DNA from: Parvularcula sp038745625 | Lineage (GTDB): Bacteria > Pseudomonadota > Alphaproteobacteria > Caulobacterales > Parvularculaceae | Reading direction: 5' to 3' | NCBI GenBank assembly: GCA_038745625.1 | Contig: JBCDLG010000024.1 | Span: 1-36,569, forward strand | DNA length: 36,569 nt | Part shown: piece by piece, positions 1 to 7,295 of the stretch | How positions within the stretch are numbered: position 1 is the first letter of the stretch | Layout: each line of letters starts with the position of its first letter | The notes under the pieces: model-generated | Told to the model about the DNA's origin: nothing | Database searches by the model: none | Seen by the model: only the letters and a program-made list of their open reading frames with translations | Translations under genes and position numbers: made by a program

Positions 1-41
1 CGACGGCATGGCCTCGGTGCGCCTGAAAGTAGGAGATGAAC

Positions 42-242
42 ATGCCCAAAATGAAGACCAAGTCTGGGACCAAGAAGCGATTCAAGGTCACCGGCACAGG
101 CAAGATCATGGCCCTTTCGACCGGCAAACGCCACGGCATGATCAAGCGGACGCCCAAGCAAATCCGTCAGAAGCGCGGCATGAAACCGATGGCCGAGTGC
201 GATCAGCGCATCGCCAAAAAATACATGCCCTACGCGCGCTAA
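42..242 (+). CDS. rpmI: 50S ribosomal protein L35
   Basis: Structural protein of the large ribosomal subunit. The 66-residue product begins MPKMKTKSGTKKRFKVTG, the standard L35 opening, and is highly basic, ending in KKYMPYAR. The ATG at 42 is chosen over the in-frame ATG at 36 because the Shine-Dalgarno AGGAG (31-35) abuts the first but is spaced 6 nt from the second, and because the family starts with MPKMK. It is followed after 12 nt by rplT, the usual rpmI-rplT pair; infC probably lies just outside the left edge. Identification is by direct family recognition. Confidence 0.97.
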   Translation: MPKMKTKSGTKKRFKVTGTGKIMALSTGKRHGMIKRTPKQIRQKRGMKPMAECDQRIAKKYMPYAR

Positions 243-254
243 GGAGGAGCCCAC

Positions 255-614
255 ATGTCACGCGTCAAAGGGGGACCTTCGTCCCACGCCCGTCACCGCA
301 AAATCATCAGCCAAGCCAAAGGCTATCGTGGTCGCCGTAAGAACATTTTCTCGGCCGCCAACCAAGCCGTGGAGAAGGCTGGCCAGTACGCCTATCGCGA
401 CCGCAAGGCCCGCAAGCGGGAGTTCCGTAAGCTGTGGATCCAGCGGATCAATGCTGCTGCTCGCCTGCACGGTATGACCTACTCGACCTTCATCTGCGGG
501 CTCACCAAGGCTGGCATTGAGGTTGACCGCAAAATGCTCGCTGACATCGCCGCGCGGGAGCCACAGGCTTTCGAAGCGATTGCTGAGCAAGCGAAAGCTG
601 CGCTGGCTGCGTAA
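255..614 (+). CDS. rplT: 50S ribosomal protein L20
   Basis: Large-subunit rRNA-binding protein needed early in 50S assembly. The 119-residue length is normal for the family. The N-terminus (MSRVKGGPSSHARHRKII) and the run of basic residues (YRGRRKN, YRDRKARKREFRKLWIQRIN) are the classic L20 pattern, and the C-terminal globular part (GMTYSTFICGLTKAGIEVDRKMLADIA) is intact. A strong AAGGAGGA site lies at 242-249. Co-transcribed with rpmI and followed by an intrinsic terminator. In other bacteria L20 autoregulates this operon, but no regulatory structure could be assigned here because the upstream part is outside the window. Confidence 0.98.
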   Translation: MSRVKGGPSSHARHRKIISQAKGYRGRRKNIFSAANQAVEKAGQYAYRDRKARKREFRKLWIQRINAAARLHGMTYSTFICGLTKAGIEVDRKMLADIAAREPQAFEAIAEQAKAALAA

Positions 615-636
615 GCTGACCATCCATCAGATCAAG

Positions 637-664
637 AAAGCCCCCTTGCGAGGGGGCTTTTTTA
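637..664. terminator. Bidirectional intrinsic terminator after rplT
   Basis: A perfect 10-bp stem (AAAGCCCCCT / AGGGGGCTTT) with a TGCG loop is followed by further T residues on the + strand and preceded by A residues. It can therefore stop rpmI-rplT transcription on the + strand and the kinase-like gene that ends at 662 on the - strand. Confidence 0.93.
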
Positions 665-2119
665 TGCCGCCTCGACCGCCTTTGCGGTTTCTTCGGTCTT
701 GCTAGCGGGCGCTTCTGCGGCATGAAGCGGCAGAACCGCACGGAAGGTCGAGCCGTGACCGAGGATGCTTTCCACCGTGAGCTGACCACCCATCAACCGC
801 GCCAGGTCGTGGCAGATCGGTAGACCAAGGCCAGTGCCGCCCGTCGTCCGACCCGGCTCGCCTGGCTTGGTGACAAAACGCCGGAACAGCGCATCCTGAT
901 TGTGGAATGAAATCCCCTCGCCGGTATCGGTCACCTCAAGCGCCCATTTGCCATCGCGAAAATAGGTCGCTCGGACGGTGATCTCGCCCTCATGGGTGAA
1001 TTTTGCGGCGTTGCTCAAGAGGTTATCGAGGATCTGACCGAAACGCTTGGGATCGACCGACACCCATTCTGGCAAACGATCGGACACGTCCTTTTTGAGC
1101 ACAACGCCTTTCCGCTCGATGCGGGACTGATAGGTTGCAAGCACCTCGTCGATGAACGGCGACAACGCCACAGGCTGCTCCTCGATCTCGATGAGGCCTT
1201 CCTCGAGCAGGCGAACATCCACCACGTCGTTGACAATCTGCTCCATTTGCTCGGACGCCCGCTGCACCAGGCTAAGCTGCCGCGCTGCGGCTTGCGGAAG
1301 ATCCGTTCGCAGCACCTGATCGACATAGCCGCGCAGAATTTTCAGTGGAGTCTGAAGGTCCTCGCTCATATTGGCAAAAAACGTGGTGCGCGCACTCAGT
1401 ACACGTCCAGCTTTGTCTTCCGCAGCCTCTGCCCTATCAAGCGATACCATGAGATCATCAAAGGCATCGGCGATGGCGCGCTGCGATGGCCAAAAGATGA
1501 ATCGCGCCTCAAAAAACAAAATGAGCAACGCTGCCAACAGCCCAAATAAGCTCAACCGGCGCAGCTGTGCCACTTCGGCGTTGGCCTGTAGCTCAAGCTC
1601 GTGCACCGCATTGTCGAGGGCAGCCAAGAACCCGTCCGTCAGCACCAGATCGTGAAGATGCGCCCGCGCGAGCTCGATGTCGCCGGGGATCTGCCCGCGC
1701 ATCACCGCGAGCTCTTCGACAAAGGTCTCCACCTCTTCGTTCAGTGTGACGCCGTTGTGCTCCGTCTCGTAAATCCACCGCCGCCCCTCAGCCCTTTTGC
1801 GCGACAGCCCAAGATCACCGCCCTGCATCAGCGCCTGATGAGAACGGACGAACAGCGCGACCGTGTTATCAAGCGCCAGCGTGGCGGCCTCATCCGTTGG
1901 ATCGAGATATTCTCGCTCCGACAGGGCCAAGACGCGCTGGCTCAACATGCGCTGACGACCACTGATGTTGATTGCGGCCGAGGACTCTTCATCCCCCGCA
2001 AGGGCCATCATCGAGACCACGTGGCTCGTGGTCACGAACCCAGCGATAAGGGCGAGCGCCACAAGGTAGCGTCGCCAGAGGATCTGCGGGTCGATCTTTT
2101 TTTGCTGCATGGGCGTCAT
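662..2119 (-). CDS. Membrane histidine-kinase-like protein lacking the phospho-acceptor histidine
   Basis: A 485-residue sensor-kinase-like protein. Order seen: short cytoplasmic N-terminus, first membrane helix (about 17-41), periplasmic domain with SGRQRMLSQR, the signature of PilJ/NarX-type sensors, second membrane helix (about 190-210), a coiled linker, a DHp-like segment, and a complete HATPase_c domain (N box DNLLSNAAKF, G1 DTGEGIS, G2 GGTGLGL). The H box normally reads NMSHELRTPL; here it reads NMSEDLQTPL, so the phospho-acceptor His is Glu253 (codon GAG, 1361-1363 on the complement). No other histidine occurs in the DHp segment. The ATP-binding part looks intact, so it may act as a pseudokinase, an allosteric partner of another kinase, or a non-phosphorylating sensor (inference). 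No response regulator is adjacent. Transcribed divergently from pheS. Confidence 0.88.
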   Translation of the reverse strand: MTPMQQKKIDPQILWRRYLVALALIAGFVTTSHVVSMMALAGDEESSAAINISGRQRMLSQRVLALSEREYLDPTDEAATLALDNTVALFVRSHQALMQGGDLGLSRKRAEGRRWIYETEHNGVTLNEEVETFVEELAVMRGQIPGDIELARAHLHDLVLTDGFLAALDNAVHELELQANAEVAQLRRLSLFGLLAALLILFFEARFIFWPSQRAIADAFDDLMVSLDRAEAAEDKAGRVLSARTTFFANMSEDLQTPLKILRGYVDQVLRTDLPQAAARQLSLVQRASEQMEQIVNDVVDVRLLEEGLIEIEEQPVALSPFIDEVLATYQSRIERKGVVLKKDVSDRLPEWVSVDPKRFGQILDNLLSNAAKFTHEGEITVRATYFRDGKWALEVTDTGEGISFHNQDALFRRFVTKPGEPGRTTGGTGLGLPICHDLARLMGGQLTVESILGHGSTFRAVLPLHAAEAPASKTEETAKAVEAA

Positions 2120-2255
2120 CCAGGTCTTTCTCTATGACTGCCCCCAAAGGTTGAAAGATTTCGTGAGAACAACCCTGAAAATTCCCAGCGACTGGCCTGG
2201 TTGATCAAACCGCTGCGCACTGGCACACGCCCGCGAACGCATGGGATCCCGCCGC

Positions 2256-3314
2256 ATGAGCCTCGACGACGATATCAAAACCCTAGAGACCGACCTGACC
2301 TCGCAGATTGGCGCCGCTGCCGACGAGCGGGCGCTGGAGGACATTCGCGTCGCCGCCCTTGGCAAAAAGGGCGTGATCTCTGACCGGATGAAGACCCTGG
2401 GCAAAATGTCGCCCGAGGAGCGCCAGGTCGCTGGCCCCGCGCTCAACGGCCTTAAAGCGCGCATTGGTGAGGCGATTGCTGCCCGCAAAGAGGTGCTGGA
2501 AGACGCAGCGCTGACCACGCGGCTGGAGGCGGAGCGGCTCGATATCAGCCTGCCCGCCGCGCCCGCGCCCAAAGGCAAGCTCCACCCCCTCACCAAGACT
2601 TTCCGTGAGGTCGCCGAGATTTTCGCCGCCATGGGGTTCGAGGTCCGGCAAGGTCCCGATATCGAGGACGACTTTCACAACTTCACCGCCCTCAACTTCC
2701 CGCCAGAGCACCCCGCCCGGGAGATGCACGACACGTTCTTCTTTCCGCCCAAGGAGAATGGCGAGCGGATGGTGCTGCGCACGCACACCTCCCCTGTCCA
2801 AGTGCGGACGATGATGACTGAGAAGCCGCCGATCCGGATCATCGCGCCGGGCCGGACCTTCCGCTGTGACAGCGATCAGACCCACACCCCGATGTTCCAC
2901 CAAGTCGAAGGCCTGGTGATCGACCGGGAGACCCACATGGGGCACCTGAAAGGGACGCTGGAAGCGTTCTGCCGCGCGTTTTTCGAGGTCGACACGCTCA
3001 CGACCCGCTTCAGGCCACACTTCTTTCCGTTCACGGAACCTTCAGCGGAAATGGATGTCGGCTATGAACGTGTCGGCGGCGGCATCAAGATCGGCCAGGG
3101 CGCCGATTGGATGGAGATCCTTGGCTGCGGCATGGTGCACCCCAACGTGCTGAAGGCCTGCGGTCTGGACCCGGATGAGTATCAAGGCTTCGCCTTTGGC
3201 ATGGGCGTCGACCGCCTCGCCATGCTCAAATACGGCATCCCCGACCTCAGAAGCTTCTTCGCAGCCGACACGCGCTGGCTCGATCACTACGGTTTTGCTC
3301 CGGAGGCTGTTTGA
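2256..3314 (+). CDS. pheS: Phenylalanyl-tRNA synthetase alpha subunit
   Basis: Catalytic alpha chain of the alpha2-beta2 enzyme that charges tRNA-Phe. An N-terminal coiled-coil tRNA-binding region (about 1-85) precedes the class II catalytic core, with motif 2 around FRCDSDQTHTPMFHQVEG and motif 3 GFAFGMGVDRLAMLKYG near the C-terminus. The start at 2256 (MSLDDD, 352 aa) is preferred to the in-frame ATG at 2241 because family members start near this point and a weak GGGA lies 9 nt upstream; neither start has a strong ribosome-binding site. The stop codon is 1 nt from the next gene, and pheT follows two genes later, so the enzyme operon is interrupted but apparently coupled. Confidence 0.96.
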   Translation: MSLDDDIKTLETDLTSQIGAAADERALEDIRVAALGKKGVISDRMKTLGKMSPEERQVAGPALNGLKARIGEAIAARKEVLEDAALTTRLEAERLDISLPAAPAPKGKLHPLTKTFREVAEIFAAMGFEVRQGPDIEDDFHNFTALNFPPEHPAREMHDTFFFPPKENGERMVLRTHTSPVQVRTMMTEKPPIRIIAPGRTFRCDSDQTHTPMFHQVEGLVIDRETHMGHLKGTLEAFCRAFFEVDTLTTRFRPHFFPFTEPSAEMDVGYERVGGGIKIGQGADWMEILGCGMVHPNVLKACGLDPDEYQGFAFGMGVDRLAMLKYGIPDLRSFFAADTRWLDHYGFAPEAV

Positions 3315-3315
3315 C

Positions 3316-3930
3316 ATGAGATCCATCAACGCCAATTCGGTGATCGCGATCGCGGCCCTCGTTACCAGTGTGGCGGCGGTGTGGGTCTCATGGTCAGAAG
3401 CGCGCTTACTGAGAAAAAGCCAGGAAGCGAGCTTTCGCCCGATTATCGAGACGATGATCACGACAAAGACCAGTCAAGACACCCTCTCGATCGCACTTGC
3501 CCTCCGAAACAGCGGCCACGGTGTGGCGTTCGTTGAGGACGTGTCCATGAGCGTGGGCGGTCAACCCGTCACCGACTGGGAGTCCTTCTACGGTCCTTTG
3601 TTCCCCGACGATCTCCGGCAGGATGTGGATCTGAACTGGTCGTCAGCCACCGGATTTTTTCAGCCGGGCGAGTCCAAAGACATCCTTCTGATGCACTGGC
3701 CCGCAACACCCGACAATGTGGCGCGGTTTGAAAGCTTCCTCCGCGAGGATGCATCTGAGCGCATGGAGGCGCTCGATGTGACGACATGCTATTGCTCAGT
3801 CTTTGATCAATGTTGGAAGCGTGAGATCGGGCTCACTGAAAAGCCGACCCGCACGGACGAGTGCGAAGGCCAAGGCGATCCCATTGAAGCGCTGTGGACC
3901 AGCTTCCTTCGAACCGAAGACAACACGTGA
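3316..3930 (+). CDS. Membrane-anchored protein of unknown function within the phe operon
   Basis: I do not recognise this 204-residue protein. It starts 1 nt after the pheS stop and its own stop overlaps the next start (TGATG), so it is almost certainly co-translated with the operon. Residues about 8-25 (VIAIAALVTSVAAVWVSW) form a single membrane helix, followed by a short basic stretch and a soluble domain of about 170 residues. The soluble part contains RPIIETMI and LALRNSGHGVAFVEDV, a pattern seen in small N-terminally anchored proteins with a beta-sandwich-like domain, though no family can be named. Three cysteines cluster at CYCSVFDQC. The topology is inferred, and whether the soluble part is inside or outside is unknown. 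Confidence 0.8.
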   Translation: MRSINANSVIAIAALVTSVAAVWVSWSEARLLRKSQEASFRPIIETMITTKTSQDTLSIALALRNSGHGVAFVEDVSMSVGGQPVTDWESFYGPLFPDDLRQDVDLNWSSATGFFQPGESKDILLMHWPATPDNVARFESFLREDASERMEALDVTTCYCSVFDQCWKREIGLTEKPTRTDECEGQGDPIEALWTSFLRTEDNT

Positions 3931-4331
3931 TGACGACAGAAAACACTCCAGCACCTCAGGGCGAGCTGACCGTCCGGGTCATGCCGATGCCAAAGGACCT
4001 GAACTCCGCTGGCGATGTCTTCGGCGGTTGGGTGATGAGCCAGATGGACCTCGGCTCGTCTGTTCTTGCCGTTCGTCGCGCGTGCGGCAGGGTGGCCACC
4101 GTCGCTGTGGATTCCATGCACTTCGTCCGCCCCGTGCAAGTGGGCGACATTTTCAACTGCTATTGCAAAATCGTCCGTGAGGGACGGACCTCCGTCACGG
4201 TCAAGGTCGAGGCGTGGGTCGAGCGCCGCGGGACCTTCGAAATGGAGAAGGTCACCGAGGCCGATTTCACCTTTGTCGCCCTTGATCAAGACGGGCGCCC
4301 GACACCCCTCCCTGCGGAGACACCCCAATGA
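3930..4331 (+). CDS. Acyl-CoA thioesterase, YciA-like hotdog family
   Basis: A 133-residue single-domain hotdog-fold thioesterase predicted to hydrolyse acyl-CoA to free acid and CoA in the cytoplasm. The family pattern is clear: RVMPMPKDLNSAGDVFGGWV, then MDLGSS with the candidate catalytic Asp, AVDSMHFVRPVQVGD, and a C-terminal strand. The start overlaps the upstream stop as TGATG, and the stop overlaps the pheT start as ATGA, so translation is coupled on both sides. The substrate chain length cannot be read from sequence. Its place between pheS and pheT is unusual but may only reflect operon drift. Confidence 0.9.
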   Translation: MTTENTPAPQGELTVRVMPMPKDLNSAGDVFGGWVMSQMDLGSSVLAVRRACGRVATVAVDSMHFVRPVQVGDIFNCYCKIVREGRTSVTVKVEAWVERRGTFEMEKVTEADFTFVALDQDGRPTPLPAETPQ

Positions 4332-6709
4332 AGTTCACCATCAGCTGGCTGAAGGATCACCTGGAGACCGACGCATCGCTCGACGACATCGTTGAGACGA
4401 TGATCAAGGTTGGCCTTGAGGTCGAAGAGGTCATCAACCCCGCCGACGCGATCGCGGCCATCACGGTCGGCCATGTCACCCATGCCGAGCCGCATCCCGA
4501 CGCTGATCGCCTACGCGTATGCAAGGTCGATACCAAGGACGGCGAGAAGCAGATCGTCTGTGGTGCCCCCAATGCGCGCGAAGGTATCAAGGTCGCCTAC
4601 GCGCCTGTTGGCGCCTATATCGCTGGGATCGACGTGACGCTGTCGAGAGCAAAGATTCGCGGCGTTGAGAGCCTCGGCATGATGTGTTCAAGCCGCGAGC
4701 TCGAGCTCGGCGACGACCATGACGGCATCATGGAACTTGACCCGAATGCAGCCGTCGGCACGCCGCTGATCGATGTCGTTGGCCCCCTTGACCCGGTGAT
4801 CGATTTCGAAGTCACCCCGAACCGTCCGGATACGAATGGCGTACGCGCGATCGCCCGCGATCTTGCCGCCGCGGGCCTGGGCACGCTCAAGCCGCTTGAG
4901 GTGCCAAGCATCGAAGGCGCGTTCGAGCAACCGATCTCGGTCACGACCGAAGCACCGGCCGCTTGCCCGGCCTTCGGCTCGCGGGTCATCCGCGGTGTGA
5001 CGAACGGCCCCTCGCCCAAATGGCTGCAGGATCGCCTCACCGCCATCGGGTTGCGCCCCATCAACATGCTGGTCGATGTCACCAACTTCCTCTCCTATGA
5101 CGTCGCGCGTCCGCTGCATGTCTATGACATCAAGAAGCTACAAGGCCCCGTCCGTGCTCGGATGGGCGTGGCTGGCGAAAGCTTCATGGCGCTCAATGAT
5201 AAAGAGTACACGGTCGATGAGGCCATGTGCGTGATCGCCGACGATAGCGGCGTTCTCGGCCTTGGCGGCATCATGGGCGGCGTCAGCACCGGGTGCGATG
5301 AAGCGACCACGGATGTCCTGATTGAGAGTGCCTATTTCGACCCGCTCACCATCGCCAAAACCGGCCGGCAGCTGAGCATCACCTCAGACGCCCGCTACCG
5401 CAACGAACGCGGCATTGACCCCGCTAGCATTGAAGAAAGCCTCGAGCGCGCGGCTGCCTTGATCCTTGAGGCTTGCGGCGGCGAGCCGAGCACGATCCGC
5501 GTCGCGGGTGAGCCGCCCATCAAAGAGCATAAGGTCGCATACAAACCCAGCGAGACGCTCCGCCTCACCGGCATGGATGTGCCAGAAGGTCAGCAGGAGA
5601 CGATCCTTACAGCGCTCGGTTTCGAGGTGCATCGCGGCGGGACCTGGACCGTCACGGCACCGACATTCAGGCCTGATATCGAAGGAACCGCCGACATTGC
5701 CGAGGAGGTGGCGAGGATCCACGGCCTGGATAATCTGCCGACCCTCGTCCTACCGCCGCTCACCGATGCGCCGCGGCGCAATCCCGCACTCAGCGAGAGC
5801 CGGATGGAAGCCGTCCAGGACGTTCTCGCCTCAGCCGGTTTCCTCGAGGCTGTGACATGGGCGTTTACGGACGAAGACGCGGCCAAGCTCTTCGCTGACC
5901 AAGCGGAGGAGCTCAAACTCCTGAATCCGATTTCCTCTGATCTCTCTGTGATGCGCCCAGGGCCTTTGCCCGGACTGCTCATGGCAACCTCGCGCAACGC
6001 AGCGCGCGGCGCGGAAAGTGTGCGTCTCTTCGAGGTTGGCGGTGCGTATACAAATGATACGCCCACGGGCCAGCGCACCGTCGCCGCGGGGACCCTCTGG
6101 GGCCAAGGGGCGCGGGACTGGCGCGGCAGCCATGGTGAGCCGGGCGTCTTTGACGCCAAATCCGCAGCCCTCGCCGCCCTCGAAGCCGCCGGTGCGCCAG
6201 CTGGTCGGCTCATGGTCTCGGCCGAGGCGGCACGCGGCTATCATCCCGGCCGAGGGGGGCGCTTGACGCTCGGTCCGAAGGTGGTCCTGGCGCGTTTCGG
6301 TGAGGTCCATCCCCGGGTCATGAAGGCTTTTGGTCTCCCCGGCCGCGCGGCAATGTTTGAGGTCGAACTCGACGCGATCCCCGCCCCGAAGAACCGCTCA
6401 GCATCGAGATCAGCGCTGGAAGCAGCTGATCTCATGCCCGTGCATCGCGACTTTGCCTTCCTCTACAGCGCCGATGCGCCAGCCGGCGATCTCCTCAAGG
6501 CGGTGGCGGGGGCGGACAAAGCGCTGATCCACGATGTCCGCCTGTTCGATGTCTATGTTGGTCAAGGCGTGCCGGAGGGGCAGCGCTCCCTCGGGGTGGA
6601 AGTGGTGCTGCAGCCGACCGCCAAGACCCTGACCGAAGAGGAGATCGAAGCGGTGTCAGCCAAGATCATCGCCGCGGCCGAAAAACTGGGCGCAAGCCTT
6701 CGCGGCTAA
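4328..6709 (+). CDS. pheT: Phenylalanyl-tRNA synthetase beta subunit
   Basis: Non-catalytic beta chain of PheRS that binds tRNA-Phe and carries the editing site. The length of 793 residues is normal. An EMAP/tRNA-binding domain (about 38-150, ITVGHVTHAEPHPDADRLRV) is followed by the B3/B4 editing region (about 210-380), the B5 domain (about 400-475), a synthetase-core-like region, and a C-terminal anticodon-binding FDX-ACB domain beginning near PVHRDFAFLY. The ATG overlaps the thioesterase stop by 4 nt. Last gene of the operon; no clear intrinsic terminator was found before tRNA-Thr. Confidence 0.97.
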   Translation: MKFTISWLKDHLETDASLDDIVETMIKVGLEVEEVINPADAIAAITVGHVTHAEPHPDADRLRVCKVDTKDGEKQIVCGAPNAREGIKVAYAPVGAYIAGIDVTLSRAKIRGVESLGMMCSSRELELGDDHDGIMELDPNAAVGTPLIDVVGPLDPVIDFEVTPNRPDTNGVRAIARDLAAAGLGTLKPLEVPSIEGAFEQPISVTTEAPAACPAFGSRVIRGVTNGPSPKWLQDRLTAIGLRPINMLVDVTNFLSYDVARPLHVYDIKKLQGPVRARMGVAGESFMALNDKEYTVDEAMCVIADDSGVLGLGGIMGGVSTGCDEATTDVLIESAYFDPLTIAKTGRQLSITSDARYRNERGIDPASIEESLERAAALILEACGGEPSTIRVAGEPPIKEHKVAYKPSETLRLTGMDVPEGQQETILTALGFEVHRGGTWTVTAPTFRPDIEGTADIAEEVARIHGLDNLPTLVLPPLTDAPRRNPALSESRMEAVQDVLASAGFLEAVTWAFTDEDAAKLFADQAEELKLLNPISSDLSVMRPGPLPGLLMATSRNAARGAESVRLFEVGGAYTNDTPTGQRTVAAGTLWGQGARDWRGSHGEPGVFDAKSAALAALEAAGAPAGRLMVSAEAARGYHPGRGGRLTLGPKVVLARFGEVHPRVMKAFGLPGRAAMFEVELDAIPAPKNRSASRSALEAADLMPVHRDFAFLYSADAPAGDLLKAVAGADKALIHDVRLFDVYVGQGVPEGQRSLGVEVVLQPTAKTLTEEEIEAVSAKIIAAAEKLGASLRG

Positions 6710-6819
6710 CGCGCCATCGGGCAAAGCGAGGGCCAGCAGCAACGCGGTTTTCACCTTTCGCCGCAATCATTGGGGAACGGCTTGCGGGCCCGCGCTCCCT
6801 GCGCTAGCCCGCGCCTCTG

Positions 6820-6895
6820 GCCGCATTAGCTCAGGTGGTAGAGCATCTCATTCGTAATGAGGAGGTCGCTGGTTCGAGTCCGGCATGCGGCACCA
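6820..6895 (+). tRNA. tRNA-Thr (anticodon CGU)
   Basis: A 76-nt cloverleaf. Acceptor arms GCCGCAT / ATGCGGC pair perfectly. The D arm contains AGCTCAGGTGGTAGAGC, the anticodon stem TCTCA/TGAGG encloses the loop TTCGTAA giving anticodon CGT, and the T arm is GCTGG-TTCGAGT-CCGGC. Discriminator A and a genomically encoded CCA end follow. No direct repeat of its 3' end was noticed nearby, so there is no sign of an integrated element. Confidence 0.96.
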
Positions 6896-7295
6896 TCCCT
6901 ATTGGCGGCTTCCCTGATGGAGCGAGCATCTCAGAAAGTCTCCACGTCGAGATCGATGATCGACATTTGCGAGATGCTGGTGAAAGCGGCTCAGGCTGTC
7001 GTCCAAGGGCTCCACAACAGCTCGTGGACACACATTGTGTCCGTGTAGGATATAAAATCATCGCCACAACAGAGCGCCCTCATGCGGTGAGACCGAACAC
7101 CACAAGATCAACCCCCGAAGGGAATGGCGGCCCGTTCGCGAGGCCTTGATCACTCGCTCGGTCATCGCGTCAAGGCGCTGCGAAGCGCTGAAACCCCTGT
7201 CACACCGGCGAGATCTGAGAAAACGTTCATATCATCAGAACGCAGCTGAGCATCCTTGAACGTTGCGGTAAGATGCGCGTCGGACACTGGCGATT
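6896..7295. other. Noncoding stretch between tRNA-Thr and the Mur ligase gene
   Basis: About 400 nt without a convincing gene: short open frames here have no family resemblance, no good ribosome-binding site, and in part run through the tRNA. The only structure seen is a perfect dyad at 7026-7042 (listed separately) and a weak 5-bp inverted repeat (CGTTC...GAACG) near 7225. The promoter of the Mur ligase gene is probably in the right-hand part, but no clear -35/-10 pair could be assigned. Confidence 0.6.
7026..7042. repeat. Perfect inverted repeat GGACACA-CAT-TGTGTCC
   Basis: Two 7-bp arms with a 3-nt centre. It could be a protein-binding dyad or a small hairpin. There is no T-tract, so it is not a typical intrinsic terminator. 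It lies about 250 nt upstream of the Mur ligase start and 130 nt after tRNA-Thr; no function is assigned. Confidence 0.4.

Noticed and set aside
8..340. Open frame overlapping rpmI and rplT in another frame
   Set aside because: It is a shadow of the two ribosomal protein genes, with no family sequence.
6835..7149. Open frame beginning inside tRNA-Thr
   Set aside because: It runs through the tRNA, has no ribosome-binding site and no recognisable protein sequence.
6820..7295. Possible integration site at tRNA-Thr
   Set aside because: No integrase gene and no repeat of the tRNA 3' end was seen nearby.
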